The notes under the pieces are model-generated. The model was not told the DNA's origin. It saw only the letters and a program-made list of their open reading frames with translations, and searched no databases. Made by a program: the position numbers and the translations under genes. Source: Legionellales bacterium (lineage in GTDB: Bacteria; Pseudomonadota; Gammaproteobacteria; JAHCLG01). Taken from it: 38,539 nucleotides of DNA. The stretch lies in contig JAHCLG010000023.1 in NCBI GenBank assembly GCA_026125385.1, forward strand, positions 1 through 38,539, read 5' to 3'. Shown one piece after another: positions 16,933-26,223 of this stretch. Each line of letters begins with the position of its first letter. The stretch's first letter is position 1.

Positions 16933-18960
16933 TCAATACACCAACACCACATCACTCATCGCTACAATATTTTGCTCATTAACCGTTAATTGTTCACGAG
17001 AAATGTTTTGATTGGCGATTAGTTGCCGATGCAAAGATGCAGCGAGCTTGGGTAAAAAATATGTTAAGGCTTGTTGAGATGGCGGATTTTTAATCTGGGG
17101 CGTGTCCGGTAATAAGTTTATTCCTGGATGTAGCGTTTGAAAATAGAAAGTACCAAAATATAAATTCTCTTGGCTGCCGTCAATATGAAAAGGCGCTGGC
17201 CACAAACGCAACACTAAATGTCTGTTATTTTCATCGAGCGTCATCACTAATAGTGGTTGGTGTGAATGATACAACACAGTGAATAACGGTAATTGCGGCG
17301 TACCATGTTTGGCGGCAATTTTATCGAGCGTAGTGGTGAGTGAAGGTTTGGGCGCTAATTGAAAACCTTCTTTGCTAAGAAAGCGTTGAATGTTTTCAAT
17401 CTTGCCTAACCATTCAATATTCATTAATTCTGCGGGATGACCAAGCCGATTATAGCGAATCATTGGCACAGTGTGATGTTCGTGCCACCACGCATTAAAT
17501 GATAGTGTTTGCGAAAAAGAAGACGTTTTAGATTCTTGCACCCACAGAGGGCGATTATGAATAAAATAAATGGGAGCAATGATCAAAAAAATTAACAGCG
17601 TCGCCAGACAAAATCGAGTATTTTTTTTGATACTTAATGGTTGGCGTTGCAAACTACCCCACACCATTAAAATGCTTATAGCGCCTATCATCATGCCTGC
17701 TAGAACATCTGCAAACCAATGCACGCCTAAATATAATCTCGACCAGACCACGCCTAGCATTAGTAATAGAAAAATAACCAATACTGGCCATTTACGATCC
17801 ATTCTGCGCGTTAATAATAAACTTAACATTCCAAAAAAGGCCACCACTAAAGTAGCGTGACCACTGGGAAATGAAAATTGTGTGGCTTCAACAATTCGAT
17901 CCTGCGGGCGCAAAATATGAAATGCGTGTTTACACAGAAAAATGCCGCCGGCAGCAATCATCATTAACGCTAACCAATGCCAAGCTAAACGCCATTGTTT
18001 TTGTAAAACGAGAATGATAAAACCCGCGACAAAACAGGGTAAAATAATTTTCTTGTCACCAAACAAGCTTAAGATCATGGCAAGTTGAGTGAAGAGCGGG
18101 CAATGGGTGCTACGAATTAAATGATACATCATTTGGTTGAGATGATAAAAAATTCCTTGGTGTTTCACACTCAATGCAATACTGGGAACGGCTATGGCAA
18201 AAGCAATAATTAATCCTAAGCGTTGTATTTGCACCCGTTGCAAATGAAGTTTGGGCGAAAGTAGAGTAACCATTTTTTTAGCGCCAGGATGTTGATGAAA
18301 TAAGAGAGCGGCTTGATGACATACATAGCGATAAGCCATGACGATTTTATTAATAAGATGATGAATTATCCAACTGAACAGCCAGATAATAAAAATGGAT
18401 AATATAATAATTAAAATTAAACGAGTAGCGATTTCGGGAGGCAAGGCGAGCGAAGCCGCCCCCAATAAAATGCCTGGTAACATGTAACCTGGCGCCCAAA
18501 AAAATGCAGAAATAAAATCGGCGATTAAAAATCGCTTAATATCCATGCGCAACATACCTGCCATGGCGGGAATAATCGCGCGCATCGGTCCGCAGAAACG
18601 ACCAAAAAAAACACTTTTTTTACCATGACGTTTAAAAAATGCATGGCCTTGATGAATTAATTTAGGATAACGTGAAAAAGGCCATAAACGAATTAATTTT
18701 TCTTGGTAATGATGCCCGAGAAAAAAACTTAAGCTATCGCCAATAAACGCCGCGATCGCCGCAGCGATTAAGGTTAACACGGGAGGCAAAACACCCGAAC
18801 CGACCAGCGTGCCCATCGCTGTCATTAAGACGGAGCCTGGGATAAAAATACCAATAATCGCCAGTGATTCTAAAAAAGCAATTAGCGCACAGATTAATAT
18901 TCCTGCGTGAGGATGAGAATGGATCCACTGTATTACGGGCTTGATCGATTCGATTAACAT
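16933..18960 (-). CDS. DedA-PAP2 fusion membrane protein with LssY-like C-terminal domain
   Basis: This is a 675-residue three-part protein. The N-terminal DedA/SNARE-associated domain (about 1-200) shows FLESLAIIGIFIPG, GDSLSFFLG, and FFGRFCGPMRAIIPAMAG. A PAP2 phosphatase domain (about 260-440) has all three signature parts: KHAFHILRP, SFPSGHA and SRLYLGVHWFADV. The C-terminal soluble domain (about 490-675) resembles the LssY C-terminal domain. Members likely act on undecaprenyl or other lipid (pyro)phosphates at the inner membrane; LssY of Legionella has this layout. I chose ATG 18960 because the protein then begins as DedA proteins do; the frame runs open to an ATG at 19005 and neither start has a strong ribosome binding site. 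The gene is convergent with higBA. Confidence 0.88.
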   Translation of the reverse strand: MLIESIKPVIQWIHSHPHAGILICALIAFLESLAIIGIFIPGSVLMTAMGTLVGSGVLPPVLTLIAAAIAAFIGDSLSFFLGHHYQEKLIRLWPFSRYPKLIHQGHAFFKRHGKKSVFFGRFCGPMRAIIPAMAGMLRMDIKRFLIADFISAFFWAPGYMLPGILLGAASLALPPEIATRLILIIILSIFIIWLFSWIIHHLINKIVMAYRYVCHQAALLFHQHPGAKKMVTLLSPKLHLQRVQIQRLGLIIAFAIAVPSIALSVKHQGIFYHLNQMMYHLIRSTHCPLFTQLAMILSLFGDKKIILPCFVAGFIILVLQKQWRLAWHWLALMMIAAGGIFLCKHAFHILRPQDRIVEATQFSFPSGHATLVVAFFGMLSLLLTRRMDRKWPVLVIFLLLMLGVVWSRLYLGVHWFADVLAGMMIGAISILMVWGSLQRQPLSIKKNTRFCLATLLIFLIIAPIYFIHNRPLWVQESKTSSFSQTLSFNAWWHEHHTVPMIRYNRLGHPAELMNIEWLGKIENIQRFLSKEGFQLAPKPSLTTTLDKIAAKHGTPQLPLFTVLYHSHQPLLVMTLDENNRHLVLRLWPAPFHIDGSQENLYFGTFYFQTLHPGINLLPDTPQIKNPPSQQALTYFLPKLAASLHRQLIANQNISREQLTVNEQNIVAMSDVVLVY

Positions 18961-19033
18961 ATCATACTTAAACAAAGTAAAGTGACCGCATTGTAACATT
19001 GTCATTTACTGCGATGAAGAGTTTTTTAGAAAA

Positions 19034-20407
19034 CTACGCCTGTTTAATTCCTTGGATCAGTTGCCCCGCGATTTTCTGCGCATCGCCATAGAGCATGCGG
19101 GCATGATCTAAATAAAACAAGGAATTTTCAATGCCTGAAAAACCTTTGCCTTCTCCACGCTTGATTACAATCACATTTTTTGCTTGGTCGGCATTTAAAA
19201 TCGGCATGCCATAAATTGGGCTTGCGGAATTGGTGCGGGCACTGGGGTTAACGACATCATTAGCGCCAATCACAATGGCAACATCGCTATTGATAAATTC
19301 TTTATTAATCTCGTCTAAATCGTAAATTTTATCGTAAGGCACGCCGGCTTCGGCTAATAAAACATTCATATGACCTGGCATGCGCCCTGCTACTGGGTGA
19401 ATGGCAAATTTTACGGTGACGCCGCGTTCTTCCAGTAATTCAGTTAATTCCCAAATTTTATGTTGAGCCTGAGCCACGGCTAACCCGTAACCTGGAATAA
19501 TAATAATCTGTTTTGCGTAGGCTAAGAGAATAGCCGCATCATAGGGTTCAATTGATTTTAAATGACCGGTTTGAGAATTTTCTGCTTGGATATTCGCGGT
19601 GGGGTGCGGAGTAAATAAAATTTTAAGCACCGATTGATTCATGGCTTTCGCCATTAATTGAGTGAGTAAAGTGCCCGAAGCGCCGACCACAGTGCCAGCA
19701 ATAATCATTGCTGCATTATTTAACACAAAACCCTCAAAGGCAACGGCCAATCCTGTCATGGCATTAAATAACGAAATTACAATTGGCATATTCGCCCCGC
19801 CAATGGGCGTGGTGAATAAAATACCGAGGATGAGTAATAGGGCAAAAAATCCGCTTAATATTAACATCGCATGCGGGAAAAATAATAAACTGATCGCCAG
19901 CAAAGTGGCTGCAAACGTTAAGAATAAATTAATCATCGAGTGAAAGCGAAAACAAAAAATGCCTTGGATCAATCCTTGTAATTTTGCATAGGCAATTACA
20001 CTGCCACTAAAAGAAATACTACCTACCATAGCACCAATTAATGCGAGTATCATAACCGTTAACGATAAAGTCGTGCTACGTAATAATTCGACGGCTGCAA
20101 TCGCTGCGGCAGCACCACCACCCATACCATTATAAATAGCAATCATTTGTGGCATGTTGGTCATTTTAACTTTCTTACCAGAAATAACTGCGATACTCGC
20201 GCCGATGATAATCGCCAGTAAAATTAATCCATAATTTTCGAGGGTATTAATTTCATGATGACAAAAAGTGGCTAAAACGGCTAATAGCATGCCACATCCT
20301 GCGACGATAATTCCTTGGCGTGCACTGCGAGGATGGGTCATGGCTTTCAAGCCGAGAATAAATAAAATTGCGACAATAAAATAACAAATGTTAATGATTA
20401 AATTCAT
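19034..20407 (-). CDS. pntB: NAD(P) transhydrogenase subunit beta
   Basis: This 457-residue beta subunit of the proton-translocating transhydrogenase couples proton entry to hydride transfer from NADH to NADP+. Eight to nine membrane segments occupy roughly residues 1-260. The NADP(H)-binding dIII domain follows with IIIPGYGLAVAQAQH, IHPVAGRMPGHMNVLLAEA, VIGANDVVNP, MPILNADQAKNVIVIKRG and GFSGIENSLFY. Its ATG overlaps the pntAB stop codon by one base (TAATG), so the three pnt genes are translationally linked. Confidence 0.97.
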   Translation of the reverse strand: MNLIINICYFIVAILFILGLKAMTHPRSARQGIIVAGCGMLLAVLATFCHHEINTLENYGLILLAIIIGASIAVISGKKVKMTNMPQMIAIYNGMGGGAAAAIAAVELLRSTTLSLTVMILALIGAMVGSISFSGSVIAYAKLQGLIQGIFCFRFHSMINLFLTFAATLLAISLLFFPHAMLILSGFFALLLILGILFTTPIGGANMPIVISLFNAMTGLAVAFEGFVLNNAAMIIAGTVVGASGTLLTQLMAKAMNQSVLKILFTPHPTANIQAENSQTGHLKSIEPYDAAILLAYAKQIIIIPGYGLAVAQAQHKIWELTELLEERGVTVKFAIHPVAGRMPGHMNVLLAEAGVPYDKIYDLDEINKEFINSDVAIVIGANDVVNPSARTNSASPIYGMPILNADQAKNVIVIKRGEGKGFSGIENSLFYLDHARMLYGDAQKIAGQLIQGIKQA

Positions 20408-20697
20408 TATGATTTATCCTCGCTGCTTTTAAACATTTCCAACATGCGCTCAGTGACCACGTATCCACCGACGGCATTAATGGTGGCGATGAGTACGGCG
20501 ATAAATCCAATCACGTGTTGCATGGGAGTATGCGCTTGTCCTAATGCCACCATCGCACCCACTAATACAATGCCATGCACGAAATTAGAACCCGACATTA
20601 ACGGCGTGTGTAAAATCACGGGTACGCGAGAAATAATTTCATAACCTGTAAACGCTGCTAACATCACAATATATAATGCGGTGATCCCTGAAATCAT
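20407..20697 (-). CDS. pntAB: NAD(P) transhydrogenase subunit alpha part 2
   Basis: This 96-residue membrane protein has three hydrophobic segments and the conserved FTGYEIISRVPVILHTPLMSG followed by NFVHGIVLVGA. It forms the membrane part of the split alpha subunit. Its ATG overlaps the pntAA stop in an ATGA arrangement. A split alpha (pntAA plus pntAB) is common in alphaproteobacteria and Legionella-type gammaproteobacteria, whereas E. coli has one fused pntA. Confidence 0.96.
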   Translation of the reverse strand: MISGITALYIVMLAAFTGYEIISRVPVILHTPLMSGSNFVHGIVLVGAMVALGQAHTPMQHVIGFIAVLIATINAVGGYVVTERMLEMFKSSEDKS

Positions 20698-21827
20698 GTG
20701 GATACTCCTTGTAAATGGGGTGAATTTTTTGTGTAGGTGATTTCACCTTGATGGGTTAATAAGCACGAGTTTAAAATCTCATCCTCGCGATTAATGATTA
20801 TTTTTCCATCGTGACAAATTAATTGTAAAAAATTAAATAGATTTCTCGCGTATAAATGACTGGCGTCTTTAGCTAGGTAACTGGGTAAATGAGTCGCGCC
20901 GACAATTAAAACATCGTGATGCGTAATAATATTATCGCACTGGGTTAATTCACAATTACCGCCTTGTTCTGCTGCAATATCAATAATCACACTGCCCGGT
21001 TGCATGTGTTCTACCATGTCTTTGGTAATTATTTTAGGAGCAAGACGACCTGGCACAGAGGCTGTCGTTATCACGCACTCTGCTTTCGCCACATGCTGCG
21101 TTAAGATATCACGTTGCAATTGTTGTTCTTCCGGCGTTAATTCGCGCGCGTAACCACCTTGACTGGTGGCATTAATGTTGAGTTTGACCATTTTAGCGCC
21201 GAGTGATTCCACTTGTTCGCGCGCCTCTGGGCGAATATCGTAGGCTTCAACCATCGCACCCAAACGTTTTACTGTCGCAATGGCTTGTAAGCCCGCCACG
21301 CCTGCGCCAATTACTAAAATTTGTGCGGGTTTTATGGTGCCAGCCGCGGTGGTTAACATGGGAAAAAATCGCGGTAAATGCTGGGCTGCGAGCAAAGCGC
21401 TGAAATAACCTGCGCAGGAAGCTTGTGAGGATAAAACATCCATGCTTTGCGCCCGAGTGATGCGGGGTAATAATTCTAAGGCAAAACTGGTGATATTTTT
21501 TTTGCAATATAATTCAAGCTCGTGATTATTATGCGGAGAGAGCATGCCAATTAAAATGCTGTGGTCAGGATAACAAGCCAATTCTTTCGCACTCGGAGCG
21601 CGAACTTTAAGAATAATAGTGGCGTCACTGGCGGTATCTTTTAAATTTTTGGCAATCGCAATATCGTGATATAAGCGATTTGGATAATGTGCCAAAGCAC
21701 CAGCATCGTGCTCTAAGGTTAATTGCGCCGATAATGTTTGATAGTGTGTTATTAAATTGGGTGTTAACGCGACGCGCTTTTCCCCTGCTAGAGATTCCTT
21801 GGGGATCGCAATTCTAATCACTCTCAT
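20694..21827 (-). CDS. pntAA: NAD(P) transhydrogenase subunit alpha part 1
   Basis: This 377-residue soluble NAD(H)-binding dI subunit begins IAIPKESLAGEKRVALTP and carries the Rossmann motif VIGAGVAGLQAIATVKRLGA, AYDIRPEAREQVESLGA, TTASVPGRLAPKII and a SVIIDIAAEQGGNCELT segment. I set the start at ATG 21827 because AAGGAGGG lies 3-4 bases upstream, a near-perfect Shine-Dalgarno; the longer frame to 21902 would run across the promoter. It is the first gene of the operon. Confidence 0.96.
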   Translation of the reverse strand: MRVIRIAIPKESLAGEKRVALTPNLITHYQTLSAQLTLEHDAGALAHYPNRLYHDIAIAKNLKDTASDATIILKVRAPSAKELACYPDHSILIGMLSPHNNHELELYCKKNITSFALELLPRITRAQSMDVLSSQASCAGYFSALLAAQHLPRFFPMLTTAAGTIKPAQILVIGAGVAGLQAIATVKRLGAMVEAYDIRPEAREQVESLGAKMVKLNINATSQGGYARELTPEEQQLQRDILTQHVAKAECVITTASVPGRLAPKIITKDMVEHMQPGSVIIDIAAEQGGNCELTQCDNIITHHDVLIVGATHLPSYLAKDASHLYARNLFNFLQLICHDGKIIINREDEILNSCLLTHQGEITYTKNSPHLQGVST

Positions 21828-21853
21828 CCCTCCTTGGGTTAAATTTGGTTTGT

Positions 21854-21881
21854 AGTATACCATTTTCTGAAGATTGTGCAG
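21854..21881 (-). promoter_or_regulatory. Promoter of the pnt operon
   Basis: On the minus strand, CTGCAC (21881-21876) is followed after 16 bp by TATACT (21859-21854), with a TGG in front of it making an extended -10. The predicted leader to the pntAA ATG is about 20 bases and carries AAGGAGGG. The first palindrome of the neighbouring array begins 27 bp upstream of this -35. Confidence 0.6.
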
Positions 21882-21907
21882 GATTGGATGTGAAAACCCC
21901 AAGCCTT

Positions 21908-22049
21908 CTTACTCGAAAATGACATATGTCGATTTAGAGTAAGTTATTAGCTATATGTGGCTTACTCGAAATCGATATAAGTTGATTTCGAGTAAGCAAT
22001 TCGCTATAGTTATCTTACTCGAAAACGACATATGTCGATTTGGAGTAAG
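21908..22049. repeat. Three 36-bp palindromes at exact 53-bp spacing
   Basis: Palindromes lie at 21908-21943, 21961-21996 and 22014-22049, each starting CTTACTCGAAA and ending GAGTAAG. Units 1 and 3 share the core GACATATGTCGATTT; unit 2 has perfect 13-bp arms (CTTACTCGAAATC and its complement) around a different centre. The two 17-base spacers are not the same but share GCTATA. The array lies between the divergently transcribed pntAA and the AAA-ATPase gene, ending 45 bp before the latter's ATG. It is not a CRISPR: the spacers are too short and related to each other, and no cas genes are present. Confidence 0.95.
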
Positions 22050-22094
22050 AGATCTAAGAGACATTAAACGAATAATCAATAGGTTATGTGAGGA

Positions 22095-23537
22095 ATGAGT
22101 AAAAAACCACTGCCATTTGTGGGTCGAAGCCAAGCCTTACGGCGGCTTACTCTATTATTAGATAAAAATGCAGCCTCGCTGGTGGTGGTCAAGGGGCGAA
22201 GACGAATTGGCAAGAGTCGGTTGATTGAAGAATTTGCTAAACCCTATCGATTTTTATCTTTCGCAGGACTTCCGCCGGAAAAAAATATTACGGCTCAAGA
22301 TCAACGCGATGCATTCGCAAAACGCTTAGGTTTATATTGCCAATTTCCCTCGTTAAGAGGTACTGATTGGGCTGATTTATTCCAAATGTTAGCGGAACAA
22401 ACGCGAACGGGTCGCGTGATTATTTTATTGGATGAAATTTCCTGGATGGCCCAAGACGATCCCACGTTTTTAGGCAAATTAAAAAATAGTTGGGATTTAG
22501 AACTTAAAAAAAACACTGAATTGATTTTAATTTTATGTGGTTCTGTTTCAGTTTGGATTGAAAACAATATTTTAAGCAGTACTGGATATTTTGGTCGTAT
22601 TCCCACTGAAATTAATTTGCAAGAATTATCTTTGGCAGAGTGTAATCAATTAATCGAATCTCAACAATTTAGGGGTAGCAACTATGAAAAATTTCAAATT
22701 CTCTCTATTACTGGTGGAGTACCTTGGTATTTAGAGCAGCTGCAACCGGGATTTAGCGCCGAACAAAATATTAAAAATTTATGTTTTACCGAAGGCGGAG
22801 TGTTAGTTAAAGAATTTGATAGAATATTTCATGATTTATTTGATGAAAAAGCTGTTATCTATAAAAATATTGTGAAGCTTTTGGCAAATGGAAGTTTAGA
22901 AAATAAAGAAATTGCCGAAAAACTTGCCTATCCCAGAAGCGGTGTATTAACCCATTATTTACAGCAATTAACGATTTCTAACTTTATTACTCGCGATCGC
23001 TGTTGGCATTTGCGAGATGGTAAATACAGTCGACTTAGTAAATATCGTCTGAGTGATAATTATTTACGATATTATTTGAAATTCATTGAACCTAACCTGG
23101 AAAAAATTGAACGTGGAGATTACGAAACTATTTATCTCGGAAATTTTCCAGGCTATTCTACAACGTTGGGTTATCAATTTGAAAATTTAGTGATTAAAAA
23201 TAGAAAAACGCTTTTTAAATTATTAGAAATTAATATTAACGAGGTGCTAAGTGACAATCCTTATTTCCAACATAAAACCAATAGACAAAAAGGATGCCAA
23301 ATTGATTACATGATCCAAACGCGATTAAACACCTTATTTATTATTGAAATAAAATTTTCAAAAAACACTCTTGATTATAGTGTGGTGAGTGAGGTCCAAG
23401 AAAAAATTCAACGCTTGTCTAAACCCCATCATTTTTCCACTGTTCCCGTCTTAGTGCATGTGAATGGCGTGAATGACGCAGTCACCGATGCGGGTTATTT
23501 TTATAAGATCATTGATTTTAGTGAGTTGTTGCTTTGA
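22095..23537 (+). CDS. AAA ATPase, archaeal-ATPase type, with PD-(D/E)XK-like C-terminal domain (DUF234)
   Basis: This 480-residue protein of the STAND-like archaeal ATPase family is seen sporadically in bacteria. It opens with FVGRSQALRRL. Walker A is GRRRIGKS (34-41), Walker B is VIILLDEISWM (D113, E114), and a sensor-like LCGSVSVW is followed by the ITGGVPWYLE segment usual in this family. A winged-helix region (NGSLENKEIAEKL and following, about 265-320) precedes a C-terminal domain with GYQFENLV and a D404...E418-I-K420 arrangement (QIDY, then FIIEIKFS), the core of the PD-(D/E)XK nuclease fold. GTGAGGA directly abuts the ATG, unusually close spacing. It is monocistronic, sits next to the palindromic array and has no obvious partner gene. 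Domain calls are sound; the biological role of this family is unsettled. Confidence 0.88.
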   Translation: MSKKPLPFVGRSQALRRLTLLLDKNAASLVVVKGRRRIGKSRLIEEFAKPYRFLSFAGLPPEKNITAQDQRDAFAKRLGLYCQFPSLRGTDWADLFQMLAEQTRTGRVIILLDEISWMAQDDPTFLGKLKNSWDLELKKNTELILILCGSVSVWIENNILSSTGYFGRIPTEINLQELSLAECNQLIESQQFRGSNYEKFQILSITGGVPWYLEQLQPGFSAEQNIKNLCFTEGGVLVKEFDRIFHDLFDEKAVIYKNIVKLLANGSLENKEIAEKLAYPRSGVLTHYLQQLTISNFITRDRCWHLRDGKYSRLSKYRLSDNYLRYYLKFIEPNLEKIERGDYETIYLGNFPGYSTTLGYQFENLVIKNRKTLFKLLEININEVLSDNPYFQHKTNRQKGCQIDYMIQTRLNTLFIIEIKFSKNTLDYSVVSEVQEKIQRLSKPHHFSTVPVLVHVNGVNDAVTDAGYFYKIIDFSELLL

Positions 23538-23674
23538 AAGTGATTTGTTCCAAACCCCTAGCAAATAGTAAGGCAGTTACGATTGATAATGATGATAATC
23601 CTACAAAAAAATTACGCCCAGGCTGCTGTTAATTTTATTGTAACGGCTTCTACCAATTCGCATGAATTTCTAAT

Positions 23675-24295
23675 TCAGCAATAACCAAAACGCTCCATAA
23701 ACATAGGTTTTATTTTTTCAATTACGGATTTTACCTTGACCTGCGGATTAAAATCGGCGATTTGGGTCATTTTAAGGCCGTGATAGCCGCAGGGGTTAAT
23801 CTCGGCAAATGGGGTTAAATCCATATTGACATTTAAGGCCACGCCATGATACGAACAATGCCGTTTGATGCGTAAACCAATCGAGGCGATTTTTGCACCA
23901 TTGACATAAACGCCACGCGCATTCGCGTTAGCAACAGCAGAAATGTTAAATTCGCTTAATAAATCAATTACGATATTTTCTAATTGACTAACGAGGTTGC
24001 GCACGCCTAATTGCGTGCGACGTAAATCAAATAAGGGATAAATCACTAATTGGCCGGGTCCGTGATAAGTGATTTGTCCACCACGATCGGTTTGAATAAT
24101 GGGAATGTGGGTCGTATTTAAAATATGCTCCGGTTTTCCATTCATCCCCTGCGTAAAAACGGCAGGGTGTTGTAAAAACCATAATTCATCCGGTGTATTT
24201 TCATCGCGCGTTTCGGTAAATACCCGCATATCGTTGAATGCGGTGGCGTAGTCGAGTAAATCAAATTCACGAATAATGAGTGATTTAGTGTTCAT
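23675..24295 (-). CDS. lipB: Octanoyl-[ACP]:protein N-octanoyltransferase LipB
   Basis: This 206-residue enzyme transfers octanoyl groups from ACP to lipoyl domains, the first step of lipoate synthesis. It shows the signature RGGQITYHGPGQLVIYPL starting at 71, the GAKIASIGLRI loop with K135, and the catalytic Cys C169 in NPCGYHGLKMTQ. ATG 24295 lies inside the end of the upstream FAD-oxidase gene (11-base overlap), so translation is probably coupled. No lipA is in the window. Confidence 0.96.
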   Translation of the reverse strand: MNTKSLIIREFDLLDYATAFNDMRVFTETRDENTPDELWFLQHPAVFTQGMNGKPEHILNTTHIPIIQTDRGGQITYHGPGQLVIYPLFDLRRTQLGVRNLVSQLENIVIDLLSEFNISAVANANARGVYVNGAKIASIGLRIKRHCSYHGVALNVNMDLTPFAEINPCGYHGLKMTQIADFNPQVKVKSVIEKIKPMFMERFGYC

Positions 24296-25664
24296 CGGGT
24301 AATAATTTTCCAGGATTTAAAATATTAAAGGGATCGAATTGTTGTTTAATCGCACGCATTAACTTAAGAGCATTGTGATCTAATTCTTTGGCAATAAAGT
24401 CGCGTTTTTCAAGACCCACGCCATGTTCACCCGAAAGCGTGCCCTGGATTGATAACACATAATCGAATAACTCAGTTAACAAAGGATTAACCTGTTGCCA
24501 ATGATGAGGATTATGTTCATCAATTAAAATATTAGCGTGAATATTGCCGTTACCCGCATGACCATAGTTCACCATTTTAATTTGGTATTTTTGCGATAAC
24601 GTTTGGGTGAAACGAACAAAATCCGCTAAGCGTGAGACGGGTACCACAATATCTTCACTAATTTTTTTTGGCGAAATGCTGCGTAAAATTGGCGAAAGCG
24701 ATCGTCTGGCTTGCCAAAGTTGTTCCACGTCTTTTTTTGCAGTCGCGTGTTTAAAAACGAGTAAACCCGCATGATTCGCTGCCGTATAAATCGATTGCAC
24801 CGCATCGTTCATCATCGAGGGCAGGCCATCGAGTTCGATCATGAGCATGGCTGCTGCGTTTGCGGGTATTTCGACAGTGGTATTTTCACGAATTAATTGC
24901 AACGCAAAATCATCGATAAATTCTAAGGCATACGGTATAACGGGTTGCGCCATAATAGCACTCACCGCGTGCGTGGCTTCTTCTAAGGATTGATAGAATA
25001 ATTGTAAACAGATTTTCGTCTGGGGCAGTGGTAATAATTTTAACGTCGCTTTGGTAATTAAAGCGAGGGTGCCTTCAGAACCAATAATTAAACGCGTTAA
25101 ATCATAACCAACAACTCCTTTCGTGGTATAGACGCCACAGGTGATGGTTTCACCCGTGCCAGTAACAGCGGTTAAACCCAACACATTTTCGCGCGTGCTG
25201 CCGTATTTCAGTGCGCGGGGGCCTGCTGAATTATAGGCTAAATTTCCGCCTAAGGTGCACGCTTGAAAACTAGACGGATCGGGTGCCCAAAAAAATCCGT
25301 GTGCTTGTGCGGCATGTTGAATTTCACTATTTAAGACGCCCGTTTCAGCTTGCATGACTCGATTTGCAGGATCAATATGAATAATGGTTTGCATGCGCTC
25401 AAACGATAAAACAATACCATTGCCAACCGGAACGGCTCCTCCTGGCGTACCCGTACCGCGACCGCGTGCGACAATGGGGATGGCGTGCTCCGCACACGTT
25501 TTTACAATATTCACCACCTCTTCATGCGAATGCACTAAAATTACGGCAAGTGGTAAACAGTGTTTGCCACTGTAATCAAATGAATACGGAATTAATTCGC
25601 TTTTTTCGGTAAGAATTTGTTCGAGGGAGACACTTTTTTTAAATTCATGAATGAGATTCATCAT
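24285..25664 (-). CDS. FAD-linked oxidase, GlcD/D-lactate dehydrogenase-like
   Basis: This 459-residue flavoprotein of the FAD-binding PCMH type (GlcD/D-2-hydroxyacid dehydrogenase group) oxidises a D-2-hydroxyacid such as D-lactate or glycolate. FAD-binding parts are ARGRGTGTPGGAVPVGNGIV, TLGGNLAYNSAGPRALKYGST and IGSEGTLALIT. The C-terminal half has the metal/substrate-site NYGHAGNGNIHANI and GEHGVGLEKRDF, then FNILNPGKLLP. I chose ATG 25664 (second Met at 25661); a TTG at 25676 is also open. It overlaps the end of the upstream BON lipoprotein gene by 20 bases and lipB by 11. The exact substrate is not determinable; no glcE/glcF or lldEFG partner is adjacent. Confidence 0.88.
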   Translation of the reverse strand: MMNLIHEFKKSVSLEQILTEKSELIPYSFDYSGKHCLPLAVILVHSHEEVVNIVKTCAEHAIPIVARGRGTGTPGGAVPVGNGIVLSFERMQTIIHIDPANRVMQAETGVLNSEIQHAAQAHGFFWAPDPSSFQACTLGGNLAYNSAGPRALKYGSTRENVLGLTAVTGTGETITCGVYTTKGVVGYDLTRLIIGSEGTLALITKATLKLLPLPQTKICLQLFYQSLEEATHAVSAIMAQPVIPYALEFIDDFALQLIRENTTVEIPANAAAMLMIELDGLPSMMNDAVQSIYTAANHAGLLVFKHATAKKDVEQLWQARRSLSPILRSISPKKISEDIVVPVSRLADFVRFTQTLSQKYQIKMVNYGHAGNGNIHANILIDEHNPHHWQQVNPLLTELFDYVLSIQGTLSGEHGVGLEKRDFIAKELDHNALKLMRAIKQQFDPFNILNPGKLLPDEH

Positions 25665-26223
25665 AAGCTCTATCAACCCGTATATAGCGAAACACTGGAA
25701 TGACCTTTTTTACACCTTGAGTATTTTTAGCAATGCGCAGGGCAATATCGGCTTCTTCACGTGTCATGATACCGAATAAAAATACTTCGCCATTTTCACT
25801 AATAATTTTAATTTGATCTGGGTGCAAAGTATCGTTAGCGATAATTTGGGTTTTAATTTTGGTGGTTAGCCAATTATCGTGAACTTCGGTGGCATTATCA
25901 ACATTCGGTGCAATCCGTAAATAATTGATCACTTCACTCACTCCACTTACGTGTTGCGCTAATTGTTGTGCCTCTTGTTTTAATTGCAAAGTAGGAACTT
26001 GGCCAGTGAGTAATACGTCATGATCGAAGGTGGTGGCATTGACATTCGCACGATGCAATGCTGGATGTTGGTAAATTAAGACATTAATTCGATGATTAAT
26101 ATGAATAGTTTTAATACTATCGAGTAAACTATTGCGGTGATAGACACTATTTGCTGCCGTAAACACCGTAGAGCAGGCACACAAATTAATTGCCCAGATC
26201 ACCGCAATACAATATTTAACCAT
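25645..26223 (-). CDS. BON-domain outer-membrane lipoprotein, second DolP-like paralogue
   Basis: This 192-residue lipoprotein has a signal peptide ending in the lipobox LCAC. Two BON domains follow at about 50-110 (VLIYQHPALHRANVNATTFD, VLLTGQVP, VSEVINYLRI) and about 120-185 (TKIKTQIIANDTLHPDQIKI, GEVFLFGIMTREEADIAL, VKKVIPVF). It is a tandem paralogue of the gene just upstream, with clear divergence. ATG 26223 overlaps the upstream stop codon by 8 bases, so translation is coupled. E. coli DolP (YraP) supports outer-membrane integrity and BAM function; a similar role is likely here. Confidence 0.9.
   Translation of the reverse strand: MVKYCIAVIWAINLCACSTVFTAANSVYHRNSLLDSIKTIHINHRINVLIYQHPALHRANVNATTFDHDVLLTGQVPTLQLKQEAQQLAQHVSGVSEVINYLRIAPNVDNATEVHDNWLTTKIKTQIIANDTLHPDQIKIISENGEVFLFGIMTREEADIALRIAKNTQGVKKVIPVFRYIRVDRAYDESHS

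Noticed and set aside
21908-22049. CRISPR array reading of the three palindromes
   Set aside because: Spacers are only 17 bases and resemble each other, there are three units, and no cas gene is nearby.
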